NCBI GenBank assembly: GCA_043744615.1 | Contig: JAYTUJ010000055.1 | Span: 1 to 15,678, forward strand | From: JAYTUJ01 sp043744615 | GTDB lineage: Bacteria; Patescibacteriota; Minisyncoccia; Phycocordibacterales; CAIRYW01 | Direction of reading: 5' to 3' | DNA: 15,678 nt | Shown: one piece after another, positions 1 to 6,095 of the stretch | Layout of the letters: every line of letters begins with the position of its first letter | How positions within the stretch are numbered: position 1 is the first letter of the stretch | Position numbers and translations under genes: made by a program | Notes under the pieces: model-generated | What the model was told of the DNA's origin: nothing | Databases searched by the model: none | The model's input: only the letters and a program-made list of their open reading frames with translations

Positions 1-1950
1 ATTAAAGAAGTCTGATGGTCTATTGAACACATTCACACGCAAATATTCAGATATTTCTTCATCTGAATTTCCAGCCTTCAATTTATCTTCAAAAGTGGGG
101 TTCTCTGCAAGGACTTGCTTGAGTGCTTTTTCCCATTTAGTGATATATACAAGTCGATCAACCTTTTCTCCTTCTGGTCCAATCTCAAGTGTTTCAGTCA
201 AAATAATCTCATCTGAGCCTTTGTATGTCTGGACCTCTATCGGCGGTGGCGGAGGTGGTGGTGTTGTTCCTCCACCAATGCCAGTAGATGGAACTGGAAG
301 CGGTGCCTCAAAGTCGTATTCTTCTTCAAAGAATTTAACTACTTCACAGAAATCATGAAGTAAAAATTCCTTCTTTTCAGTTCCATCAGCGAATGTGTAT
401 TTTCGAGTGCCTCGTCCCTTGATTTGAATATATGTTGTCGGTGAAGCAATAGGCCGAGCGAGAACAATATTGAGTGCTTCAGGACAATCAAATCCTGTCG
501 TCAACATGTCGACACTAACGGCTACTCGAGGGTAGAAGTTTTCATCTTTTCTGAATTGCTTTGCTAAACCAGATGCATCTTTAACCCTAGAGGTGATAAC
601 TTCTGCAAATTTTCCATTATGTTCTGGAGTGAGTCTGTTTAACTCTTTAGCAAGAGCGATTGCATGATTTTGTGATACTGCAAAAATAATGGATTTTCCA
701 ATAGCTCCATCAGGAGTCTTTAATGCGTTTTGAAGAAACTGTTCACAAATTAATTGGTTTCTTTGTGGAACAAGAACCTGCTTTTCAAGCTGAGAAATGC
801 GATATGTATAATCCTCTCCATCAATTTCGATTTTCCAACCTTCTTCAGAAACTGATTCTTTAGTAATCATTGAAACCATTCGAGCAATTTTTGCAGGAAC
901 GAGGAATCCATCTTTTACGCCATCTTGAATGGTATAGCGGAACGTTGGAGTACTCATTTCACAACCGAAATGCTTGTATGTATCACGAGTATAGCGATAC
1001 TCAAGTTTAATAGGATCATTATCTTGAAGCTTATCTAGATCAATATTCTTCAAAAAGTCATTTGGCGTAGCGGTAAGGCCAATACGAACAGCCTGAAAAT
1101 ATTCGACAACCTGACGAGGAAGTTCACCATAAATTGAACGATGTGCCTCATCATTAATTACAAGATCAAAATATCCAGGAGTAAAATCTTCCTTGAAGTG
1201 AATATTTAAACTTTGAATGGTTGCTACAACAATGTTTGCCCCACCAAGAACAGCCTTCTGTCCTGGCTTATATCGAACTGCACGATACTGATCCTTAAAT
1301 GCAATTTGAAATGCATCGAGAGTTTGTTTTGCAAGTTCAATACGGTCAACAATAAATAGAATGCGTTCTGCTTGGTGAGCCTTAAGAAAACGATCTATTA
1401 TTGCAGCCGATAATCTTGTTTTTCCTGTACCTGTTGCCATCTCAACAAGGAAAGCTTTTTTACCTGCATCAAACTGCTTTGCAATAGTGTCAGAAGCTTC
1501 TTTTTGATATGGTCGATCACAAATAGAAGTATTGTGTTCAATAGACGAAAGTGGTTTTCGTGAAAGTTTTAAGTCATGACGACGTTGTAAATCGTCTGGA
1601 GATATAAAACGCTCTATAGGATTAGCGTCACCCTCCTCCAAATCCCAAAAATAGAGTTGCTCTGAGTTAGCAAGAAATACGTAACGACAATTATTTGCCT
1701 CAGCATATCCACGACCTTGATTCTTTGCACTATATGGATCAATTGAATCCTTCTTTGCTTCAACTAGTGCGAGATTTTTACCATTACGATCGAGCAAGAG
1801 ATAATCCATAAATCCAGCCTCTGAGTGTTGCTCTGTTAGTACATTCTTATTAGCACCTTCAAGTATCCACCCTGCTTCTTGGAGTTTTCTATTGATGACT
1901 ATTCGAGCGTCTTGCTCTGTGTAATTAAAATTTGTTGGTTCGTTTGCCAT
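1..1950 (-). CDS. hsdR: Type I restriction enzyme R subunit (HsdR-like, EcoAI/EcoEI type), C-terminus cut by window
   Basis: The first 650 codons are present and open to the left edge. The R subunit of type I restriction systems is the ATP-driven translocase and nuclease that works with HsdM and HsdS; neither partner is in this window. Seen: an N-terminal PD-(D/E)xK nuclease pattern (D49, E64-A-K66), Walker A ATGTGKT at 172-178, DEAH at 267-270, an LTATP motif III near 290, and a motif VI-like QIKGRGTRK near 509. A poly-proline/glycine linker near 555-570 separates the helicase core from the C-terminal region. The start ATG lies one base after the stop of the upstream HTH gene, so the two are probably translationally coupled. 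All motifs look intact, so a working motor is likely. It could also be a solitary DEAD/DEAH-nuclease if no HsdM/HsdS lies further left. Confidence 0.88.
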   Translation of the reverse strand, partial: MANEPTNFNYTEQDARIVINRKLQEAGWILEGANKNVLTEQHSEAGFMDYLLLDRNGKNLALVEAKKDSIDPYSAKNQGRGYAEANNCRYVFLANSEQLYFWDLEEGDANPIERFISPDDLQRRHDLKLSRKPLSSIEHNTSICDRPYQKEASDTIAKQFDAGKKAFLVEMATGTGKTRLSAAIIDRFLKAHQAERILFIVDRIELAKQTLDAFQIAFKDQYRAVRYKPGQKAVLGGANIVVATIQSLNIHFKEDFTPGYFDLVINDEAHRSIYGELPRQVVEYFQAVRIGLTATPNDFLKNIDLDKLQDNDPIKLEYRYTRDTYKHFGCEMSTPTFRYTIQDGVKDGFLVPAKIARMVSMITKESVSEEGWKIEIDGEDYTYRISQLEKQVLVPQRNQLICEQFLQNALKTPDGAIGKSIIFAVSQNHAIALAKELNRLTPEHNGKFAEVITSRVKDASGLAKQFRKDENFYPRVAVSVDMLTTGFDCPEALNIVLARPIASPTTYIQIKGRGTRKYTFADGTEKKEFLLHDFCEVVKFFEEEYDFEAPLPVPSTGIGGGTTPPPPPPPIEVQTYKGSDEIILTETLEIGPEGEKVDRLVYITKWEKALKQVLAENPTFEDKLKAGNSDEEISEYLRVNVFNRPSDFFN

Positions 1951-1951
1951 A

Positions 1952-2143
1952 TTATTTTTGCTTCATTTGAGCGATCATTTTTTCAATATCTTTTCGATGG
2001 TATCGACGGTCGCCTCGTGCACCAAAACGAATAGCTTTCAAGTAGCCTTTGTTGTCCCACTGTCTAAGCGTATTAGGGTGACAATTAAGAAGCTTGCATG
2101 CCTCGCTTAGGGTTATGATTTCATCGCCTTTTTTGGTAGTCAT
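1952..2143 (-). CDS. Small helix-turn-helix DNA-binding protein (MerR/excisionase type)
   Basis: This is a 63-residue protein. Seen: the pattern ITLSEACKLLNCHPNTLRQW followed by a basic wing (GARGDRRYHRKDIEKM). This is the winged HTH of the HTH_17/excisionase and MerR N-terminal families; no effector domain follows. A purine-rich ribosome site (AGGA, about 10 bases ahead of the ATG) supports the start and is one of the few visible in the window. It is the first gene before the HsdR-like gene and is transcribed away from the serine recombinase. Inference: it is either the regulator of the restriction genes or the directionality factor (excisionase) of the neighbouring recombinase. The sequence does not decide between these. 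Confidence 0.8.
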   Translation of the reverse strand: MTTKKGDEIITLSEACKLLNCHPNTLRQWDNKGYLKAIRFGARGDRRYHRKDIEKMIAQMKQK

Positions 2144-2267
2144 GGTATTTTTCCTAACTTAACATTAGTTTACACGAAAACTAGACTTAAATAAAGAGTG
2201 TGGCGTGTCTCAAACTTGTCCGCTCATTCGCTAGACTTCGTAAACCTTTAGAGTATGTTGTCGTTGT
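2144..2267. promoter_or_regulatory. Divergent intergenic region between HTH gene and serine recombinase
   Basis: This 124-bp gap between two divergent genes must hold both promoters. On the minus strand a weak -10-like TAAACT (2167-2172) lies about 24 bases before the HTH start and is preceded by TG. No good -35 is visible on either strand. The 8-mer CTAGACTT occurs at 2181-2188 and 2231-2238, exactly 50 bp apart, so it could be a binding site for the HTH protein or part of a recombination site. Function is inferred from position only. Confidence 0.4.
2178..2187 (+). repeat. 10-bp direct repeat AAACTAGACT, copy 1 (possible att core)
   Basis: The sequence AAACTAGACT lies ahead of the serine recombinase gene and recurs at 4572-4581 beside the 3' end of the tRNA-Gln. 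A shorter match (CTAGACTT) is at 2231-2238. Att sites of serine recombinases often lie next to the recombinase gene and share a short core. This assignment is a hypothesis from position and identity. Confidence 0.35.
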
Positions 2268-3623
2268 ATGGAAAATTCATTGAGATATGGCGCACAAATA
2301 GGCTTTCCATCGACCTTGGTCCATGAGCCGATCAAATACTGCTTGTACGCCCGTAAATCGAGCGAGGCGGAGGAAAAACAGGCTCTTTCGGTCGATTCCC
2401 AGATTAAAGAGATGCTGACCCTCTCCCAGCGAGATAACCTCCAAATTGTCGACATCTACCGAGAGTCTCACTCTGCCAAGGATTGTGGGCAACGGCCAGT
2501 TTTCAACCAGATGATTCTCGATATCAAGGAAGGAAAATTCGACGGTATCCTCGTATGGCATCCAGACAGACTTTCGAGAAATGCGGGAGATCTCGGAGCG
2601 ATTGTAGACCTGCTCGACCAAAAGAAACTAATAGAAATAAGAACGTACAGCCAGAGATTCACCAATAATCCAAACGAGAAGTTTCTTTTGATGATTCTTG
2701 GTTCTCAAGCAAAACTAGAAAATGACAACAAGAGTATCAACGTAAAACGTGGCCTGAAAGCTCAGTGCGAGATGGGGCTTTGGCCCAGTGTTGCACCAAC
2801 AGGATATTTAAACGCCAAAAACAAGGATCAGAAGTGTCACGTCTTTGTCGACCCAGATCGAGGCTTAATGATAAAAGAAATGTTCGTGAAAGTTGGCCAC
2901 CAGGGTTGGAGTGGTCGAAAAGTGTTTAGGTGGCTCAAAGATATAAAGTTTGTTACCAAATCAGGCAAACCCCTCACCCTTAGTAACATCTACGTTATTT
3001 TGAATAATCATTTCTACTACGGCACGTTTGAATATCCGAAGCAAAGCGGCCGGTGGTTCCAAGGCAAACACACACCACTCATTTCAAAAGACTTATTTGA
3101 TGATGTTCAAAAGCAATTGCATCTACAGATAAAAGCACGAGGTAAAACTAAAGAGTTTGCATTCACGAAGATGCTGACGTGTGGCTTGTGTGGGTCAGGA
3201 GTCACGGCACAGGATAAATTTAAAAACTTGAAAGACGGATCAGTGGCCAAATATATCTACTACGGATGCACCAGAGCTAGAAATATAAACTGCAAGGAAG
3301 GATACATTGAAGAACGAGCGCTCATAGCCCAACTTCTAGAGATAGTTGATGTTATCAATCTCGATAAGTCCGGTATTAAGAAAAAGCTTGAAGCTGAAAT
3401 CGAACGGCATAAGAAATTCCATTCCGGCATCATGGGTAAAGCCGAGGAAACATATCATGCAAAAGATGCTGATATAAGAAACTATGCAAAGTATCTTCTG
3501 AGTGAAGGATCGATATTTGAAAAAAGAGATCTCATGCAATCATTCACGAGTAAACTACTACTCATAAACAAAAAACTGGAGTTGAACAAAACAGTGTACG
3601 AGCAAGCGATGCTTAAGGCGTAA
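2268..3623 (+). CDS. Large serine recombinase (site-specific integrase)
   Basis: The 451-residue length fits the large serine recombinase family, which cuts and joins two short att sites to integrate or excise DNA. Seen: the catalytic segment YARKSSE with R29 and the likely nucleophile S31, a second conserved stretch S-x-D-S-Q near 41-45, GQRPVF at 74-79, and HPDRLSRN at 98-105 with both family arginines. A recombinase domain follows at about 160-270. A zinc ribbon has C305, C308, C334 and C342, and a coiled-coil-like C-terminus follows. No upstream in-frame alternative to the ATG exists, because a stop lies at 2241-2243; about 22 residues before the catalytic domain is slightly long for the family. 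Its 3' end is 8 bases from the convergent phosphatase-nuclease gene. The protein appears intact and probably mobilised this island. Confidence 0.93.
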   Translation: MENSLRYGAQIGFPSTLVHEPIKYCLYARKSSEAEEKQALSVDSQIKEMLTLSQRDNLQIVDIYRESHSAKDCGQRPVFNQMILDIKEGKFDGILVWHPDRLSRNAGDLGAIVDLLDQKKLIEIRTYSQRFTNNPNEKFLLMILGSQAKLENDNKSINVKRGLKAQCEMGLWPSVAPTGYLNAKNKDQKCHVFVDPDRGLMIKEMFVKVGHQGWSGRKVFRWLKDIKFVTKSGKPLTLSNIYVILNNHFYYGTFEYPKQSGRWFQGKHTPLISKDLFDDVQKQLHLQIKARGKTKEFAFTKMLTCGLCGSGVTAQDKFKNLKDGSVAKYIYYGCTRARNINCKEGYIEERALIAQLLEIVDVINLDKSGIKKKLEAEIERHKKFHSGIMGKAEETYHAKDADIRNYAKYLLSEGSIFEKRDLMQSFTSKLLLINKKLELNKTVYEQAMLKA

Positions 3624-3631
3624 ACAAATAG

Positions 3632-4525
3632 TTAGTCCACGTGCACACTTAATTTCTTCTCACGTATTTTTGAGGCTTCAGCCAAAGCTTCTGAAATTTC
3701 CTTTAGATGTGAACGTATCATCTCGTTTGGGATATGCATTGTGTTATAGCCATTCTGATGAGAGTAATAGCCCCTGTTTAGATCAGCCAAAATTTGTTGA
3801 GGGTTTGTGAGGTGTTGAATACCATCGACTTCAACGTTTATCTTTGCTTTAGGAATTGCGAGATCAATATGTTTGTGACCATCATGAAGCTCAACTAGTA
3901 CACGAACACCCTTATCCTCAAGAGCCTTCTTTAGGTCATCAGCTTCCTTTGTTGGATTACGAAACTTTTTTACTATTTTCAACTCCTTACCTTCTCCATT
4001 GAATTCGTACTTCCATCCCGGCTGCCATTTAAAGTGAGATGAGGTGAGTTGTTCTAGTGATACTCCATTTATCAAATTATCCAAGCCGTATTGTGTTGCT
4101 CTATGACCAATTATCATAACTCTCTTACCATCATAATTTTCTTGAAGAAAATTAAGGAAATCATTCATTCGAGCGGTGGTCTGTTCATAGCTCTCACCGT
4201 TTGGAAACGGCTCATTAATCCTTTTTGGTTTCTCCACATCAACTTCAGCACTTGGGTGCTGTGTTAGATCTCCATAATTGCACTCACGTAGTCGAGCATC
4301 TTTTACAATTGGCCATTTATCCCCAAAACCAATTTCAGCACTTTTGTATGCGCGTTGTAGATCTGAACAAAAGATTGCGTCAAAATGATCATCTTTGTAC
4401 CGGATTCCCATCTCTTTAGATTGTTGAATTCCTAGAGGTGAAAGTTCCACGTCATTATGACCTGAGGAGAGATGGGCCTCATTATCAAACGTTGTGCCGT
4501 GCGCCTCAAAAATTATTTCGATCAT
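3632..4525 (-). CDS. Histidine-phosphatase domain fused to a DUF559/Vsr-like nuclease-like domain
   Basis: This is a 297-residue two-domain protein. Residues 1-180 follow the histidine phosphatase (PGAM-like) fold: H9 in EAHGTT with N15, the CSDLQRA segment with R58, an LRE segment with E81, and a second histidine in IIGHR (H141). The usual arginine before the first histidine (RHG) is alanine here (A8). Residues 195-290 match the DUF559/very-short-patch-repair-like nuclease pattern: D221 in HIDLAIP, E232 and D234 in VEVDGIQH with H238, then D248-x-x-R251. That pattern belongs to the PD-(D/E)xK superfamily. No signal peptide or membrane segment is visible. It lies between the recombinase and the tRNA and has its own -10 box two bases ahead of a near-leaderless start. 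The substrate is unknown; a defence or nucleic-acid end-processing role is inference from context. Confidence 0.75.
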   Translation of the reverse strand: MIEIIFEAHGTTFDNEAHLSSGHNDVELSPLGIQQSKEMGIRYKDDHFDAIFCSDLQRAYKSAEIGFGDKWPIVKDARLRECNYGDLTQHPSAEVDVEKPKRINEPFPNGESYEQTTARMNDFLNFLQENYDGKRVMIIGHRATQYGLDNLINGVSLEQLTSSHFKWQPGWKYEFNGEGKELKIVKKFRNPTKEADDLKKALEDKGVRVLVELHDGHKHIDLAIPKAKINVEVDGIQHLTNPQQILADLNRGYYSHQNGYNTMHIPNEMIRSHLKEISEALAEASKIREKKLSVHVD

Positions 4526-4533
4526 GTTTAAAT

Positions 4534-4539
4534 ATTATA
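4534..4539 (-). promoter_or_regulatory. -10 box TATAAT for the phosphatase-nuclease gene
   Basis: A perfect minus-strand TATAAT lies here with TG directly before it. Standard spacing puts the transcription start near 4527, leaving about two bases before the ATG at 4525. No -35 match lies 17 bp upstream. A near-leaderless mRNA is inferred. Confidence 0.5.
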
Positions 4540-4571
4540 CATATCGTGACCCCTCTTGGTCCATCGATACT

Positions 4572-4581
4572 AAACTAGACT
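4572..4581 (+). repeat. 10-bp direct repeat AAACTAGACT, copy 2 (at tRNA-Gln 3' end)
   Basis: Identical to 2178-2187 and directly abutting the tRNA 3' end. tRNA ends are classic integration targets, so this could be the other side of an integration junction. The alignment does not extend beyond 10 bp, so chance cannot be excluded. Confidence 0.35.
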
Positions 4582-4582
4582 G

Positions 4583-4653
4583 CTGGGGGACAGGGACTCG
4601 AACCCCGATACTTAGCGCCAAAGGCTAATGTCCTACCATTAGACGATCCCCCA
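4583..4653 (-). tRNA. tRNA-Gln (anticodon TTG)
   Basis: The minus strand folds as a full cloverleaf. The acceptor is TGGGGGA/TCCCCCA with discriminator G, as in other bacterial tRNA-Gln. The D stem is GTCT/GGAC, the anticodon stem TTAGC/GCTAA with loop CTTTGGC, which gives anticodon TTG (reads CAA). The variable region has four bases, and the T stem CGGGG/CCCTG carries loop TTCGAGT. The 3' CCA is not encoded: the bases after the discriminator are CAG, so CCA must be added by a nucleotidyltransferase. It lies downstream of dnaX on the same strand, and no clear terminator separates it from the phosphatase-nuclease gene. Confidence 0.93.
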
Positions 4654-4729
4654 AAAAACACATTTTGCTTTAATCTTGAACTTTTCAATAACCCTTCAAT
4701 CAACGTGTAGAATATACTTTACCGCACCA

Positions 4730-5773
4730 TTACATCAAAAGCAATTCTAAACGGGCACGGGGGTATACTGAGCGGCCGACTACGTCGGCCGACTCAATCA
4801 AACCAAGCAAAAGCTCTGCGGTAAAAGCCTTTTTTTCTCCCTTTTTTAGCCCTGCCAATCGCCCCACTTCTTCAACATCATCTTCCGACAAATGCGCATA
4901 CAAAGTTTTAAAACTCTGTGGTGCATGTGCGTAGAGTAAAATTGCACGCACCGCATCAACTGCTAAAAATAAAAACAAAGGATATTGAATTTGTTTCTCT
5001 TCCATATGCTCTAACAACATACTTCCCGCTTCAATATTTTTTGTTGCAACAGCTTCGATAAAATCAAATACGATTTTCTTTTGTGGGACTCCAATTAATT
5101 CTGAAACTGAATCTATTGAAATCTTTTGTTTCTTTCCTTTTTCACTTTCTACATCAGAAGCTGAAAGAATTTTTTGTAAAATACCGTGCGCATCTCGAAA
5201 CGATCCATCAGCACTTAGTGCGATTAATTCAGCAGCTTGTTCTTCGATAGTAAAACCTTCTTTTTCGGCGGTGTGTAAAATCACATCAGCCAAAATTCGT
5301 GCAGTTGGTTTTTTAAATGTAAATACTTGGCATCGAGAAATAATTGTTTCAGGAATTTTTTCGGTTTCAGTTGTTGCGAGTATGAAAATAACATGTGAAG
5401 GTGGTTCTTCAAGAGTTTTAAGTAGAGCGTTCCATGCTTCTTTGGTAAGCATGTGAACTTCATCAATTAAATATACTTTGTATGGGGATTCAAATGGAAG
5501 AGAATGCACCCCATCCCGAATTTCACGAATATCATCAATTCCACGATTTGAGGCAGCATCAATTTCGTACAAGTCACTGTCTTGTGTACCTATCTCGCGC
5601 GCAAAAATGCGCGCGATTGATGTTTTACCAATCCCGCGCGAACCAACAAACATATATGCATGTGCAAGTTTTTTTTGACTGATCGAAGCTTTCAGAGAAT
5701 CAACAATAGTGTCTTGTCCGACAACATCGGTAAATGTGTGTGGGCGATATTTTCGATACAACGTTTCTGACAT
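4730..5773 (-). CDS. dnaX: DNA polymerase III clamp-loader subunit gamma (DnaX), short form
   Basis: This AAA+ ATPase of the clamp loader opens and loads the beta sliding clamp at the replication fork. Seen: the YRKYRPHTFTDVVGQ start typical of DnaX, Walker A GSRGIGKT at 44-51, Walker B LIDEVH at 102-107, sensor 1 ATT near 133, SRC at 146-148 with the arginine finger R147, then a helical lid and collar region to residue 347. The protein is gamma-sized, with no tau extension. The zinc-binding module (four cysteines, about 20-25 residues) normally placed between the Walker A helix and the DLIEIDAAS segment is missing; residue 62 leads almost directly into DLYEIDAAS. Two in-frame A-AAA-AAG heptamers and a hairpin lie near the 3' end. 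An extended -10 lies seven bases ahead of the ATG, so the mRNA may be leaderless. Confidence 0.95.
   Translation of the reverse strand: MSETLYRKYRPHTFTDVVGQDTIVDSLKASISQKKLAHAYMFVGSRGIGKTSIARIFAREIGTQDSDLYEIDAASNRGIDDIREIRDGVHSLPFESPYKVYLIDEVHMLTKEAWNALLKTLEEPPSHVIFILATTETEKIPETIISRCQVFTFKKPTARILADVILHTAEKEGFTIEEQAAELIALSADGSFRDAHGILQKILSASDVESEKGKKQKISIDSVSELIGVPQKKIVFDFIEAVATKNIEAGSMLLEHMEEKQIQYPLFLFLAVDAVRAILLYAHAPQSFKTLYAHLSEDDVEEVGRLAGLKKGEKKAFTAELLLGLIESADVVGRSVYPRARLELLLM
4773..4791. repeat. GC-rich perfect hairpin inside dnaX 3' end (8-bp stem)
   Basis: The stem CGGCCGAC/GTCGGCCG has a 3-base loop. It lies in codons for the ADVVGR region, about 38 bases downstream of two A-AAA-AAG heptamers. 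It belongs to a group of similar hairpins inside core genes of this window. Confidence 0.8.
5595..5616. repeat. GC-rich perfect hairpin inside dnaX (8-bp stem)
   Basis: The stem TCGCGCGC/GCGCGCGA has a 6-base A/T loop and encodes IARIFARE, just ahead of the place where the DnaX zinc module is missing. The GCG and CGC codons here stand out from the AT-rich codon choice around them. Confidence 0.8.
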
Positions 5774-5779
5774 CTGACA

Positions 5780-5788
5780 ATTATATCA
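5780..5788 (-). promoter_or_regulatory. Extended -10 promoter of dnaX (TGATATAAT)
   Basis: A perfect extended -10 (TG, one base, TATAAT) on the minus strand. Standard spacing puts +1 at 5773, the A of the dnaX ATG, so a leaderless mRNA is predicted. No -35 is visible; that position is taken by the upstream terminator stem. Confidence 0.6.
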
Positions 5789-5791
5789 TAT

Positions 5792-5842
5792 AAAAAAATT
5801 GAGGTCGGGCGCTTGGAAATTGCTTTCGTTGCGCCCGACCTC
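5792..5842 (-). terminator. Rho-independent terminator upstream of dnaX
   Basis: A perfect 12-bp stem (GAGGTCGGGCGC at 5801-5812 with its complement at 5831-5842) and an 18-base loop are followed on the minus strand by AATTTTTTTA. It ends minus-strand transcription that comes from the dus side or from an RNA gene in 5843-6100. It directly abuts the dnaX promoter, insulating it from upstream read-through. Confidence 0.85.
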
Positions 5843-6060
5843 GGGTTTTGTCTGGGGAGACATTTCACGTCTTACGACGTGATCTTTCAGGGAGAAAGAG
5901 CTTTTTTTACACTTTCCTTCCTTTCGGAAGGTTAATTTGTCGTGGCTGGTGTGACTAAATTTGACTCGAACGAGTGCGCATTTCACGGGCGCGAGGGCGG
6001 CAATAGACTCGACGCAGTCCGCTGATGCTTTTAGGAGCGGCGGCGGGAAGGTCTTGATGG
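5843..6060 (-). ncRNA. Candidate structured RNA, family not recognised
   Basis: On the minus strand this stretch contains hairpins in series ahead of the terminator at 5792-5842: CCTTCC-GAAA-GGAAGG (5916-5931), TCTTTC/GAAAGA (5883-5899), TCACGTC-GTAA-GACGTGA (5865-5882) and GTCT-CCCC-AGAC (5850-5861). Two loops are GNRA tetraloops only when read on the minus strand, which argues for transcription in that direction. Bases 5960-6050 are clearly more GC-rich than the surroundings and contain further short complementary segments, such as GCGG/CCGC around a GACT/AGTC stem. I looked for hallmarks of RNase P RNA, tmRNA and SRP RNA and found none. The 5' end is undefined. It could instead be the leader or trailer of the short ORF at 5955-6095. 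Confidence 0.35.
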
Positions 6061-6095
6061 TGGTGGTTGTTGTTGTTTAGCCTGAATTTTTTCAT
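5955..6095 (-). CDS. Possible 46-residue small protein, Asn/His run and Arg-rich tail
   Basis: An ATG-started frame ends at TAG. It begins MKKFRLNNNNHHHQDLPAAA and has a basic C-terminal half rich in arginine (SGLRRVYCRPRAREMRTR). An A/C-rich, probably unstructured leader precedes the ATG, with no Shine-Dalgarno sequence. Codon choice (GCC, CGC) differs from the AT-rich neighbours, which fits structured RNA better than coding sequence. I recognise no family. The Asn/His run is the translation of an AAC/CAC repeat and may be meaningless. Confidence 0.22.
   Translation of the reverse strand: MKKFRLNNNNHHHQDLPAAAPKSISGLRRVYCRPRAREMRTRSSQI

Noticed and set aside
23..358. Plus-strand open frame with a glycine run opposite the restriction gene
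   Set aside because: It is the complement of the proline-rich linker of the HsdR-like gene, whose motifs run through the whole opposite strand.
5786..5986. Minus-strand 66-codon open frame across the hairpin region
   Set aside because: It runs through four hairpins and the terminator stem, ends beside the dnaX promoter, and resembles no protein family.
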